64,000 nt of DNA, taken from the NCBI RefSeq assembly GCF_016597815.1, contig NZ_VCHA01000001.1, positions 1,116,001 to 1,180,000 on the forward strand, read 5' to 3'. Shown here piece after piece: positions 48,293 through 57,231 of the stretch (position 1 is the stretch's first letter; every line of letters starts with the position of its first letter). Below the pieces are notes generated by a model, which saw only the letters and a list, made by a program, of their open reading frames with translations, had not been told where the DNA came from and searched no databases. Both the position numbers and the translations under genes were made by a program. This stretch comes from Marinobacter sp. DY40_1A1. Its GTDB lineage: Bacteria; Pseudomonadota; Gammaproteobacteria; Pseudomonadales; Oleiphilaceae.

Positions 48293-49696
48293 CTAGTCGC
48301 TTTGGGTAAGGCTCTCCAGGAAATCCATCAGTGGTTTTACTTTGGTGAGGGTTTCCTGGTATTCGCTTTCCGGGTCTGAATCCGCAACGATTCCGCCACC
48401 GCCCCAACAGCGGATACTTCCTTGCTCCTGTGCTTGCCCCTTAGCCTTTTCTTTCACACATAGCATAGTGCGAATAGCAATATTACTATCCAGTGTGCCG
48501 TCCAGGCCCCGATAAAACACCGATCCGCAATAGGGCCCGCGCCAATGGGGCTCAAGTTCCCTGATAATCTCCATGGCTCGAATTTTAGGTGCGCCGGTTA
48601 TAGAGCCGCCTGGGAACGCATCGAACAGCACCTGCATGGGTGAAACGCCCTCCGCCAACTCGGCGCGAATGTGGCTGACCAGGTGATGCACGTTCCGGTA
48701 GGACTCAAGGGCAAATAAGCTGTCCACGGACACGGACCCGGTCGCAGCGTGCACACTTAAGTCGTTCCTTAGTAAGTCGACAATCATCAGGTTTTCGGCA
48801 CGGTCCTTCTCGGATGCTTCCAGCTCGGCCGCATAAGCCATATCGTCGGATGGTGTTGTACCTCTTGGCCGAGTGCCTTTTATCGGGCTGGTTTTCACGG
48901 TGCGGCCGCGAATTTCCAGGAAGCGTTCCGGTGAGATCGACAGAACCGAGCCAGAGTCGATTTTCAGGAAAGCGCTGTAAGGTGTTGGGTTGGCTTCGGC
49001 CAGCGCCTGAAATGCCGCCCAAGGCTTTCCTTGGTAGCAACCCTGAAACTCCTGGGAAAGATTCACCTGATAGCAGTCACCAGCATTTATGTAGTCCTTG
49101 ATCACGCCGACACCATTAACGAATTCTTCGGCAGGTTGACGCGACTTGAACGGTGAAATCATTTTCCAGTCTGCCGTCTCCCCAGTTACGGCTTCGCTGG
49201 GCATAGGTGGAGTGTGCTGCCACCGTTGAAGGTTGCTGCGCACCCACTCTGGGCATTCGGGGTGAACCCAAAGGTGATACGTATCGGTGGTTCGGTTGTG
49301 GCTTGCTGCCCAAAGATAAAATCCTGCAAAGAGCAGGGGGATTGACGTTGCAGGGCACAGTGGAGCAAGGCGGGGTTCTTTCATGTAGCCGAATTCGTAA
49401 CTCAGAAAACCCACCCAGCCACCTGTTAAACAGGCTTGAGATTCCTGCATCGGAGTTTCGTGGCGCTGAACCACGCCTTCCATTTCTTTGGCCAGCAGGT
49501 GTGTGTTGAGCCCCTGGCTGTGTCCTGAATCAACGCGCTTTGTCGAAATAGCACAGGCCGTAAACCCACTAAATGAACCTCGACCACTACCAGCTCCAAC
49601 GCTTCCAAGGTAGGCAAAGTCAGGCTGATTGGCGGCGTGGGCGAGCATTAGTTCGTAGCCTTCGCGACTTAGAGACGAGGAGAGGGGAAGTAGCAA
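48293..49696 (-). CDS. pabB: Aminodeoxychorismate synthase component I
   Basis: This 467-residue chorismate-binding enzyme has GDCYQVNLSQEFQG, the core SPERFLEIRGRTVKTSPIKG, and EKDRAENLMIVDLLRNDLS. Chorismate-site motifs SITGAPKIRAMEII and GPYCGSVFY complete it. It makes 4-amino-4-deoxychorismate in folate synthesis. The TTG start at 49696 has GGAG five bases upstream and suits the usual family N-terminus. Confidence 0.9.
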   Translation of the reverse strand: MLLPLSSSLSREGYELMLAHAANQPDFAYLGSVGAGSGRGSFSGFTACAISTKRVDSGHSQGLNTHLLAKEMEGVVQRHETPMQESQACLTGGWVGFLSYEFGYMKEPRLAPLCPATSIPLLFAGFYLWAASHNRTTDTYHLWVHPECPEWVRSNLQRWQHTPPMPSEAVTGETADWKMISPFKSRQPAEEFVNGVGVIKDYINAGDCYQVNLSQEFQGCYQGKPWAAFQALAEANPTPYSAFLKIDSGSVLSISPERFLEIRGRTVKTSPIKGTRPRGTTPSDDMAYAAELEASEKDRAENLMIVDLLRNDLSVHAATGSVSVDSLFALESYRNVHHLVSHIRAELAEGVSPMQVLFDAFPGGSITGAPKIRAMEIIRELEPHWRGPYCGSVFYRGLDGTLDSNIAIRTMLCVKEKAKGQAQEQGSIRCWGGGGIVADSDPESEYQETLTKVKPLMDFLESLTQSD

Positions 49697-49881
49697 ATTA
49701 ACTCCGGTTAATTGGAATAATGATACTCAGGCCACAAATTTCGCATTGTCGGACCTGGAAGGCGGCTGGTCTAATGAAAATACAAAAAAACGACGACTGC
49801 TGCCTCAGTTAGTGAAAGTCGCATTCTAGCTGAGTTGCAAGTCTTAGCGTAGAAGCTACCGCCAATAAAACAGGATCAATA

Positions 49882-50475
49882 ATGAAGTCTTATCTTGGTA
49901 AATCGCTGCAAACCGCTCTTTTGCTCACTGTGTTTTTTGCTCTTCCTCCAGCAGGCGCAGAGGAGACGCCTCCCGCAGAACTGACGCCAGAGCAGGAGAT
50001 GGCAATAAAACTGGAGCTGTCAAAATACGCCGTTCTGGGTCAGCAGCAGATACTTCATTTGACCGAGCAGGCGACCGATGAGTATACGGAGACTTTGGCC
50101 GACTCAGCGCCCAATATGCCGTCGGCCTGGATGCTTCTTGAGGATGGCGTCACCGTCAAGCGAATTAATATCGATGAGCAAGCGAAAGGCGCGCCCGCTC
50201 AAATACGGATTCTTATGTATCGTGCGGCACTAAAGTCAGTGGCTCGTCGTGGGAAAATTCATGGGTCGGTCATTCTCTACACGGGGAAAATTCGTGAGGG
50301 TAGCGATGATGAAGCCTTGGTGATTGAGTTTGAGCATCGCCTGGGTATTTCTGGTAACAAGGTTGTTCCATATCAGTTGGAAAATGGCCAGGTGACCTAT
50401 GGAGAGCCGGTTACCACTGAGAAGCCTTTTCAGATTTTCCATGACAGTAAACCCGAATCCGATGCTACCAACTGA
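49882..50475 (+). CDS. Secreted protein of unknown function
   Basis: This 197-residue protein has a signal peptide (LQTALLLTVFFALPPAGA). The mature part is mixed alpha/beta with a Gln- and Glu-rich helix (LTPEQEMAIKLELSKYAVLG) and strands such as GSVILYTGKI. I do not recognise a family. The 49697-49881 gap upstream holds no obvious motif. It is not closely spaced to a neighbour, so it is probably transcribed alone. Confidence 0.7.
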   Translation: MKSYLGKSLQTALLLTVFFALPPAGAEETPPAELTPEQEMAIKLELSKYAVLGQQQILHLTEQATDEYTETLADSAPNMPSAWMLLEDGVTVKRINIDEQAKGAPAQIRILMYRAALKSVARRGKIHGSVILYTGKIREGSDDEALVIEFEHRLGISGNKVVPYQLENGQVTYGEPVTTEKPFQIFHDSKPESDATN

Positions 50476-50528
50476 AATGAGAGCCAGTCGCCGGTTCGTT
50501 ACAGGATGTAAGCGTTGTGTTAGCGAAC

Positions 50529-50571
50529 TGTGAATGGGGTCACGGACTAAGACTGTAAAACAATCTTAAAT
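50529..50571 (+). promoter_or_regulatory. Candidate class II CRP-type promoter of the DUF6160 gene
   Basis: TGTGA-ATGGGG-TCACG (50529-50544) differs from the CRP consensus by one base. A -10 candidate TTAAAT lies at 50566-50571. If the start is near 50578 the CRP site is centred at about -41.5, the class II position. The predicted leader is about 75 bases. Confidence 0.45.
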
Positions 50572-50595
50572 GGAATTGTGGAGTAGCGAATTCCA
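50571..50595 (+). promoter_or_regulatory. Leader hairpin upstream of the DUF6160 gene
   Basis: TGGAATT (50571-50577) and AATTCCA (50589-50595) form a 7-bp stem. An overlapping alternative pairs GTGGA with TCCAC. It lies at or near the predicted 5' end and could stabilise the message; the role is speculative. Confidence 0.35.
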
Positions 50596-50651
50596 CATCC
50601 AAAACTAAAAACTCAGTAAGAAAAACAAAACGAGTTTATAAGGAGAACAAT

Positions 50652-51515
50652 ATGAAAGGCCTGAAGAAAATTGCTCTGATCACTGCTATGGCTGCTGCCC
50701 CTTTCGCAGCTAACGCAGAACTGCAAGCCATGAACGACACCGCAATGGGCGACGTAACCGGTCAGGCCGGTGTCACCATTGAGCTGGAAACCAAAGTGTC
50801 TATTGGCCAGTTCAAGTATACGGATGAAGGTTCCTTCGCCGTGAACGACATCGTTCTTGGTGGTGCTGGTGTTACTGCAATCGGTGCTGGCGCTGGTTTT
50901 AATGACCTGCTGGACCAGATCAAGGTTGATATCGACATCGCTGACGACGGTGACGCGATTATTCACGTTGGCACGCTTGATGGTAACCCGATCGACTGGG
51001 GTCTGGAAGTTGGTTCCATGCAGTTGTTGGCAGGTAATACTGGTAGTGATAGCACAACTCTGATCTCGAATCTGAGCGGCTTTGGTATGCTGGCTCAGCT
51101 GGATATCAAGGTTGATACAGCTACTGATCACCTGAACCTGGTAGCAGCATTCGACGTTCAGAATATGAACTTCGACGTTGATTTCTTGGGTATTGGCGTT
51201 CAGGGTCTTAAGATCACTGGTGCTGGTTCTGATGCTGATGCTCTAGCTTTCTACGCAGCCAATGGCGCCGATTTGTCAACAATGTCACCGCAGGAGCAGG
51301 CTGTATTTACAACATTTGCCAATGCTAACCTCGACGTATACAAAGGTACTGGTCTAGGCGCTTCTACAGCAACAGACGTACTCCGCATCGATGTGAACAA
51401 CATCTTTATGGACGTGTCAGTTGCCAGCATCGAAATCGGTGGAGCCTCTATCGGTTCTGTTGCTCTCGACAACGTAGCTGTAACCAACACCAAGCTGGCG
51501 GTATACGGTCACTAA
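50652..51515 (+). CDS. DUF6160 family secreted protein
   Basis: This 287-residue protein has signal peptide MKGLKKIALITAMAAAPFAA. The N-terminal block has MNDTAMGDVTGQAGVTIELE and SIGQFKYTDEGSF, the signature of DUF6160 proteins. The rest is a beta-rich repeat-like domain with many Gly, Asp and Val residues. It is likely exported and possibly surface- or envelope-associated; the function is not known. AAGGAG precedes the start, and low codon diversity (many GCT, GGT) hints at high expression. A terminator follows. Confidence 0.82.
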   Translation: MKGLKKIALITAMAAAPFAANAELQAMNDTAMGDVTGQAGVTIELETKVSIGQFKYTDEGSFAVNDIVLGGAGVTAIGAGAGFNDLLDQIKVDIDIADDGDAIIHVGTLDGNPIDWGLEVGSMQLLAGNTGSDSTTLISNLSGFGMLAQLDIKVDTATDHLNLVAAFDVQNMNFDVDFLGIGVQGLKITGAGSDADALAFYAANGADLSTMSPQEQAVFTTFANANLDVYKGTGLGASTATDVLRIDVNNIFMDVSVASIEIGGASIGSVALDNVAVTNTKLAVYGH

Positions 51516-51539
51516 TCTGACCTGAACACCAGTAGTGTT

Positions 51540-51569
51540 AAAACGCCCCGTTCGTCGGGGCGTTTTTTG
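51540..51569 (+). terminator. Terminator of the DUF6160 gene
   Basis: A stem of about 9 bp (AACGCCCCG/CGGGGCGTT) with a TTCGT loop is followed by TTTTTT. Confidence 0.9.
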
Positions 51570-51613
51570 TTTCCGGGAATTGAATAAAAGATCTGTGTAA
51601 GATTACAGTCAAT

Positions 51614-51652
51614 AAAAAACGGCCGCTTGAGAATACAAGCGGCCGTTTTTTT
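51614..51652. terminator. Bidirectional terminator between convergent genes
   Basis: A perfect stem of about 16 bp (AAAAAACGGCCGCTTG and complement) with an AGAATA-type loop has a T run on either strand. It separates the DUF6160 gene from the gene ending at 51681. Confidence 0.9.
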
Positions 51653-51680
51653 AAGTCCTTATTGAGCTTGGCAGAACTAC

Positions 51681-52367
51681 CTACTGATCAGGCACCCTGA
51701 TAGAAAGATCAAACCCACCACCCGGTCTGGGTGTTAACAAAATGGGCCCTTCATTAATCCCCTGTGGCAGCTGAATCTGATCTATTCCCGGTGGGTTACC
51801 GATGGAGAAGTTCAGGTTCTGCCCGTCAAAACCAATACCCAGCTGATCGTTAAGAAACGATTGGGTGAATGGCTCATCCGGAATCTGCATCTGTTGGCCG
51901 AAGATCAGCGGTGGAATGTTCGGCGTAAAGTCTGCCTGGGGCTGGGCTCTTGCCAGCTCTTCCTGAGGGAGCAGTAGCGCTCGGCGCAGGAATTCTTCTT
52001 CAGCGCTAACCAGTGCGTCCGATTGGCCTTCTTCGGTAAGCCGTTGCAGGCCTTCGCGGTAGGCTTCTTCTTCCGCTTCGGTAACAACTGGCTCACCTGG
52101 GGAAATGGTGAGAGAGCGGATAATGCGCTGGCGGTCGGCTTCCGATTTACGACCTTCTCTGGGTACGACAATAACCGCAGAATCTTTAACGTAGGTGTCG
52201 ACCATTTCATCGGAAGTCATGGACTGAACACCCCCAAACGCCGGCATCGCAGCTGCTGCGAGTGTCGCGGCCATGGCCGCTGCGATAGGGGTGGTGCTTT
52301 TATTGGTACTTTTAATAAGGCTGGCCACGCGGAGTTTGTACCCGCCTGGCAGGTTCAGGTGTTTCAT
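51681..52367 (-). CDS. Secreted protein of unknown function
   Basis: This 228-residue protein has a basic N-terminus and a hydrophobic segment rich in Ala (PIAAAMAATLAAAAMPAFG), read as a long signal peptide. The central part is Glu-rich and helical (VTEAEEEAYREGLQRLTEEG). The C-terminal third is Pro/Gly/Gln-rich and resembles no family I know. It is convergent to the DUF6160 gene, so a functional link is possible but unproven. The 52368-52609 gap upstream, shared with the divergent DUF58 gene, shows no clear promoter. Confidence 0.68.
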   Translation of the reverse strand: MKHLNLPGGYKLRVASLIKSTNKSTTPIAAAMAATLAAAAMPAFGGVQSMTSDEMVDTYVKDSAVIVVPREGRKSEADRQRIIRSLTISPGEPVVTEAEEEAYREGLQRLTEEGQSDALVSAEEEFLRRALLLPQEELARAQPQADFTPNIPPLIFGQQMQIPDEPFTQSFLNDQLGIGFDGQNLNFSIGNPPGIDQIQLPQGINEGPILLTPRPGGGFDLSIRVPDQ

Positions 52368-52609
52368 AATCTGGCCTCTTGCTGCGATAAACTCAGGTAC
52401 GAGGCGTGTCTGAGGTTACAGCAATCAGTACGCATCTCTATCAAGCAGTATTCGGGTTGTTCCGCATCATTTCAAGGGTGTGAGTGTCAGTTTGTGATCA
52501 GAATCCTTGATTGGTCGTAGAGTTATAAAAGCGCTGCGATGCGGGTTAACATGGCACTGAATGTTCGATGTGTTGAACTTATATCAATTTTTCCGGCCTC
52601 AGGGACATA

Positions 52610-53641
52610 ATGAGCAGACTAATCCGCAGCCGCTGGCAGCGCTGGATCAACCGTCGAATTCCGCGCTCCGATGTCCAGCTACTTACCCAAAGAAAGCTCT
52701 TCATCTTGCCTACGGCCGCGGGCGTGGTGTTCGGCGTGCTGTTGCTGATCATGCTGCTTACTGCCATTAACTATCAGAACAGTCTTATTTATCTGGTCAC
52801 TTTTCTCCTTGGTGCCGTGTTTGTGGGTGCCATGCACCAAACCCACCGAAACCTTTCTGGTCTGGAGCTCACATTGGTGCAAGCGGGGGAAGGCTTTGCC
52901 GGCGATGACATTCTTTTTCGCCTACGGGCTGCCGCAGGTAAAGACGACGCCATAGCCATTACGCTTTCAGACGAAGATACTCAGGTTCGCCTGGGCCATG
53001 TGCCATCCGGGCAGTCTGCCGATGTGGCATTGCCCGTAGTTTCTGCCTTCCGGGGCTATCTGCGCCCAGACAGCATTCGAATTGAAACCCGTTTCCCTTT
53101 TGGTTTGCTCAAGGCCTGGTCCTGGATGAGGCCGGTTTCAGCAGGCGTTGTGTTTCCCAGGCCAATTGCCGCCCCCGATGTTATCAGCGCGGTGGACGAT
53201 GGTGATCAAACGGCAAGTGCCCGTTCTCCCGAGGGTAATGATCATGCTGAATTAAGACCCTGGCGCGATGGGGATATGAGCCAGCGCGTTATGTGGAAGC
53301 GTTTTGCCCGCAGCGGCCAAATGGTGGTGGCGGATTGGGAGGCCGATAGAGGCAGCCCTCATTGGTTGGATTTTAATGCGTTTTCCGGCACTGACCACGA
53401 ATTACGGCTCAGTTACTTGTCCTGGCTTGTGATTGAGCGTGGCAAGAGTGGGGCGCGTTTTGGTTTGAATCTGCCCGGCCAGGTAATAGAACCTGACTCT
53501 GGCCAGGCCCATGCAACCCGTTGCCTTCGGGCACTGGCGGTTTGGGGCCAGGAAAAGCCAAGGGATATGCAAGGCGCGCCCCACGGCACGCGCAGCAATA
53601 CGGATTCAGGTAAGAAAGCGACGGCAGGGGCGAAGATATGA
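52610..53641 (+). CDS. DUF58 domain-containing membrane protein
   Basis: This 343-residue protein has two N-terminal membrane helices (ILPTAAGVVFGVLLLIMLLT and SLIYLVTFLLGAVFVGAM). The DUF58 region has EGNDHAELRPWRDGDMSQRV and the following VMWKRFARSGQMVV. Such proteins usually occur with MoxR and transglutaminase partners. It overlaps the TgpA-like gene by four bases, but there is no MoxR gene immediately upstream here. Confidence 0.88.
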   Translation: MSRLIRSRWQRWINRRIPRSDVQLLTQRKLFILPTAAGVVFGVLLLIMLLTAINYQNSLIYLVTFLLGAVFVGAMHQTHRNLSGLELTLVQAGEGFAGDDILFRLRAAAGKDDAIAITLSDEDTQVRLGHVPSGQSADVALPVVSAFRGYLRPDSIRIETRFPFGLLKAWSWMRPVSAGVVFPRPIAAPDVISAVDDGDQTASARSPEGNDHAELRPWRDGDMSQRVMWKRFARSGQMVVADWEADRGSPHWLDFNAFSGTDHELRLSYLSWLVIERGKSGARFGLNLPGQVIEPDSGQAHATRCLRALAVWGQEKPRDMQGAPHGTRSNTDSGKKATAGAKI

Positions 53642-55752
53642 GTTTTTGGAGCCGGTCAACGCCGGAACCTGAAAAGCAAAGCGACAGCCTGCCATCCCGG
53701 GCGCTGCTCTGGTTGATGGCAAGCTTTGCGCTCTTGCTGTCGCCGCAAATTGACCGGCTGCCCGTGTGGCTGATCCTTGTGTGTGTCGCCTTGGCAAGCT
53801 GGCGTTGGCTGGCTCAGCAAGGCCGAGTGCGTTTGCCGGGGCGCTGGTTGCGAACCGGGATTATGTTGGCGCTGATTGCAGTTTACCTGGTACGTGTGCA
53901 GGGGAGCTTTACCGTGGATACCGCGGCTTCGTTCTTTGTACTCACAGTTGGTTTGAAATGGCTGGAAACTCGCACTGCCCGTGATTTCTATGTGCTGTTT
54001 TATATTCTGGTGTATCTGGCCACTGTGAACTTTCTGTTTCATCAGGAAATCCATTGGGCGCTGGTTAACATCGGCGCCATCGCCTTATTACTGATTGGCT
54101 TGCAGGTGCTCAATGCACCGGACTTGCCCGGAGGCATAAAAGCCGGCTGGCGCAGGCTGGCAAGCATGCTCCTTAAAGTGCTGCCGGTTGTTGTGCTGTT
54201 GTTTGTCTTTTTCCCGCGCATGGAGCCGCTTTGGAGTGTGCCTTTGGTTTCTGGTCAGGCCCGCAGTGGAATCAGTGACACCATGCGGCCAGGGGATATA
54301 TCCAATCTTGCGCAAAGCAGTGCACGAGCTTTCAGGGTGACCTTTGGCGGCCCCATGCCAGCTCACCGGGACAGGTACTGGCGGGGGCTGATACTGGATA
54401 CTCTCGATAATGGAACCTGGCGCCAGAGTGGTTACGAGCCTTTCCGGCGACCTGGCCGGGTTGATGTGGACGGCGGCATAGGTGAACTTGAGCCCGGGCA
54501 ATACGATGTCTTGATGGAGCCAACGGACCAGCGCTGGGCGTTTGCGCTCGAAAATTCCGTAGCGGTTTCAGACAACGTGGTAAAGGAGTCAGGCGATCTG
54601 TTTCGCTTCCGCCGGCCTGCAGATAGCGCCGTGCGTTACAGGTTGGCATTAGATGATTCCGGTGAGCAAGTAAGCGAAGCTCTAGCGCCCGGTGAAGCGC
54701 GGCGTTATTTACAATTACCGGCATCGGGTAACCCGAGAGCTCGCGAATTGGCAGAACAGCTACGGCAGTCCACTGATGATATGGGCGTAATTCGCACCCT
54801 ATTGAACCGGTTCCGCGAGCAGCCCTACTTCTATACCTTGCGCCCGCCCAGAATGCCAAGCGACGGCATAGACAGCCTGCTTTTTGATGAAATGCGCGGG
54901 TTCTGTGCCCATTACGCGGGAGCAACCACGTTTGTGCTGCGCTCCGCCGGAATCCCTGCGAGGGTTGTGGTGGGCTATCAGGGCGGTGAAAGCGGGGCGG
55001 GCAATGAATATCTGGTAGTGCGCCAGTACGATGCCCACGCTTGGGTGGAGGCATGGGTTGAAGGCCAGGGGTGGATTCGAATTGATCCCACCGCTGTTAT
55101 TTCCCCAAGCAGGATTGAATCTGGTTTGCGAGAAGCAGTTGCCGAAGAAGGTTCTTTCCTTGAGAACAACTGGGCATCAGCCCAGCGTTATGGGAACGTG
55201 GCCGCCATTAGATGGGCAAGCCAGCAGCTTGATCGCATCAATTACCAATGGCAGCGCTGGGTAGTGGGTTATCAGGGGCAGAGCCAGCTGAATCTAATGT
55301 CCCGTTTGCCCGGCGGGTTTGGTATGAAAGAATTGGGCTACCTCACCGCCGGAATAGTCGGTGCAGGCCTTTTGATTGCGGGCCTGATATCGGCTCTGCA
55401 AATGCGCAGGGGGCGCAGCCGGGATCGTCACATGCGCGTGTTGAATGGTTGGTATCAGCTGTGTGGGCGCGCAGGGGTGCCGGTTCGAAGTGGCGAAACC
55501 CCGGCAGCTTTGGCTTCAAGACTAGCGACTGCTGAACCTGCGGTAGCCGATTCTGCAAGGCTTTTTGCCCGGATGGTTAACAGCCATTACTATAGTGCTG
55601 CATCTGCGGCGGGTTCTACTCGTGCCACTGATGATGAACTGAAGCGCCTGCGCAGATTGCTGAGTACCATGAAGCGACAGCTTCGTAGAGCTGGTAAACC
55701 TCAGCCTCGCATATCGAGTTCCAACGCCCAATCAGGAAAACACAGTGACTGA
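53638..55752 (+). CDS. tgpA: TgpA-like membrane transglutaminase (DUF3488)
   Basis: This 704-residue protein has about six N-terminal helices (about 20-190), then a periplasmic transglutaminase core. The Cys near 422 (MRGFCAHYAGATTFVLRSAG), His near 465 (YDAHAWVEAWVEG) and Asp near 484 (WIRIDPTAV) form the catalytic triad. A later helix (YLTAGIVGAGLLIAGLISAL) and a DUF4129-like tail end it. TgpA is essential for viability in Pseudomonas aeruginosa. It is co-translated with the DUF58 gene and overlaps the holB start by eight bases. Confidence 0.88.
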   Translation: MSFWSRSTPEPEKQSDSLPSRALLWLMASFALLLSPQIDRLPVWLILVCVALASWRWLAQQGRVRLPGRWLRTGIMLALIAVYLVRVQGSFTVDTAASFFVLTVGLKWLETRTARDFYVLFYILVYLATVNFLFHQEIHWALVNIGAIALLLIGLQVLNAPDLPGGIKAGWRRLASMLLKVLPVVVLLFVFFPRMEPLWSVPLVSGQARSGISDTMRPGDISNLAQSSARAFRVTFGGPMPAHRDRYWRGLILDTLDNGTWRQSGYEPFRRPGRVDVDGGIGELEPGQYDVLMEPTDQRWAFALENSVAVSDNVVKESGDLFRFRRPADSAVRYRLALDDSGEQVSEALAPGEARRYLQLPASGNPRARELAEQLRQSTDDMGVIRTLLNRFREQPYFYTLRPPRMPSDGIDSLLFDEMRGFCAHYAGATTFVLRSAGIPARVVVGYQGGESGAGNEYLVVRQYDAHAWVEAWVEGQGWIRIDPTAVISPSRIESGLREAVAEEGSFLENNWASAQRYGNVAAIRWASQQLDRINYQWQRWVVGYQGQSQLNLMSRLPGGFGMKELGYLTAGIVGAGLLIAGLISALQMRRGRSRDRHMRVLNGWYQLCGRAGVPVRSGETPAALASRLATAEPAVADSARLFARMVNSHYYSAASAAGSTRATDDELKRLRRLLSTMKRQLRRAGKPQPRISSSNAQSGKHSD

Positions 55753-56776
55753 TATTGCCCTAGAAATGCCTTGGCTGCAGAAACCCTGGCAGATGATCCA
55801 AGGCCTTCTGTCTGATGGCAGGCTTCCCCATGCTTTATTGGTTACGGGGGAGTGTGGTGTAGGCAAGCGCGCATGGGCGGATGCAGTTTCTGGCATATTG
55901 CTATGTTCTGCGCCCTTGAACAAGGAGGCCGGAACGCCGATTGCCTGCGGCCAGTGCCGTCAATGCCAACTGCTGGCAGCATCAAGCCATCCGGATGTTC
56001 GGGTGTTTTCACCGGAAAAGTCCCGGATGATACGAATCGAGCAGATTCGGTCGCTCTCGGCGTTCGCAGTCTCATCACCGCAAGTTGCTGGTCGCAAGAT
56101 TGCGGTAATTGATCGCGCCGACCAGCTCAACGTCAACTCTGCCAATGCCCTGTTGAAAACCCTGGAGGAGCCGGTACCGGACTTTGTGCTAATACTCCTG
56201 CAGGAAAGTGGTCGGCCCGTATTGCCCACTATTCGTTCCCGATGCCAGGTGTTGTCTATTTCACTGCCGTCAACCGAGCAGGCTGACAAGTGGCTAGCTG
56301 GCAAGGCTGCGGATATGGATGGTGACAAAAAACCATCTGCGGAGTTACTGGCAAAATCACTAATGCTGGCAGGTAATGCACCACGTCTGGCCCTGGAATA
56401 TGCTACCGGTGAGTTTCCCGCGTTACGGGATGAAGCATTCGACAAGTTCCGTCAGTTCATGAGAGGCCAGGTGGCAGTAGCGGAAGCCGCAAAGGCATTC
56501 AAGGCGCTGGGGCTGGAAGATATGTTGTGGTTGTTTGAAGGCTGGGCCGCAGATTTGGCGCGGTTATGCGCTGGAGGCAAAGCGAGCGACCATGAAGCCG
56601 GAGAAATGCTAGGGTTTCTGGCCAGCAATAACCCGGCCTGGCGCGCCCACGATCTGCTGGACAAAATTCGGGAGGCTCGCATGGCTGGTGTATACAACGT
56701 AAACCCCGAGCTTGAGGCCAGCCGATTGCTGATTGCCTGGCGCGAGCTTATGCCCACAAAGCGTCGTGCGTCCTGA
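55745..56776 (+). CDS. holB: DNA polymerase III delta-prime subunit
   Basis: This 343-residue clamp-loader subunit has a P-loop-like GECGVGKRAW near 36, a zinc site with IACGQCRQCQLL, and NVNSANALLKTLEEP and IRSRCQVLS as expected. It starts with GTG and overlaps the preceding stop. It pairs with DnaX in the clamp loader. pilZ follows, as in Pseudomonas. Confidence 0.94.
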   Translation: MTDIALEMPWLQKPWQMIQGLLSDGRLPHALLVTGECGVGKRAWADAVSGILLCSAPLNKEAGTPIACGQCRQCQLLAASSHPDVRVFSPEKSRMIRIEQIRSLSAFAVSSPQVAGRKIAVIDRADQLNVNSANALLKTLEEPVPDFVLILLQESGRPVLPTIRSRCQVLSISLPSTEQADKWLAGKAADMDGDKKPSAELLAKSLMLAGNAPRLALEYATGEFPALRDEAFDKFRQFMRGQVAVAEAAKAFKALGLEDMLWLFEGWAADLARLCAGGKASDHEAGEMLGFLASNNPAWRAHDLLDKIREARMAGVYNVNPELEASRLLIAWRELMPTKRRAS

Positions 56777-56866
56777 TTACGCTTTTCGCAAGAACTCCTG
56801 CTATCATCGGGAGTTATAAAGGGTTTTTGTTTAACCTAAAATAACCAATTTCAGAAGGTGTCAGAT

Positions 56867-57217
56867 ATGGGGCCCGGATTCGGTGCGCGCAGCGGCATTC
56901 TTACCCTGACGATCAAGGATAAAGCGGTTTTGTACGCCGCCTATATGCCATACATTCGCCAGGGCGGTCTGTTTATACCTACGCAAAAGCAATACCAGCT
57001 CGGCGATGAAGTGTTTTTGTTGCTGAACCTGATGGATGAGCCAGAAAAACTTCCGGTTGCAGGCAAGGTTATCTGGATTACACCCAAGGGTGCGCAGGGT
57101 AACCGGGCGGCTGGTATTGGCGTACAGTTCAACGGTGATGATGAAAGCGCAAAAACCAAGATTGAATCCTATCTTGCCGGTTCTCTGAGCTCTGATCGCC
57201 CAACACATACAATGTGA
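56867..57217 (+). CDS. pilZ: Type IV pilus assembly protein PilZ
   Basis: This 116-residue protein is nearly all the PilZ domain, with GGLFIPTQKQYQLGDEVFLL, NLMDEPEKLPVAGKVIWITP and the C-terminal LSSDRPTHTM. The RxxxR and D/NxSxxG c-di-GMP contacts are not present, which is normal for true PilZ, a pilus-biogenesis factor that does not bind the nucleotide. The ATG at 56867 is chosen because AGAAGG lies eight bases upstream; the GTG at 56858 touches it. It overlaps the end of the next frame by four bases only if the longer start of that gene is used. Confidence 0.92.
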   Translation: MGPGFGARSGILTLTIKDKAVLYAAYMPYIRQGGLFIPTQKQYQLGDEVFLLLNLMDEPEKLPVAGKVIWITPKGAQGNRAAGIGVQFNGDDESAKTKIESYLAGSLSSDRPTHTM

Positions 57218-57231
57218 GGGGCATTAAACAA

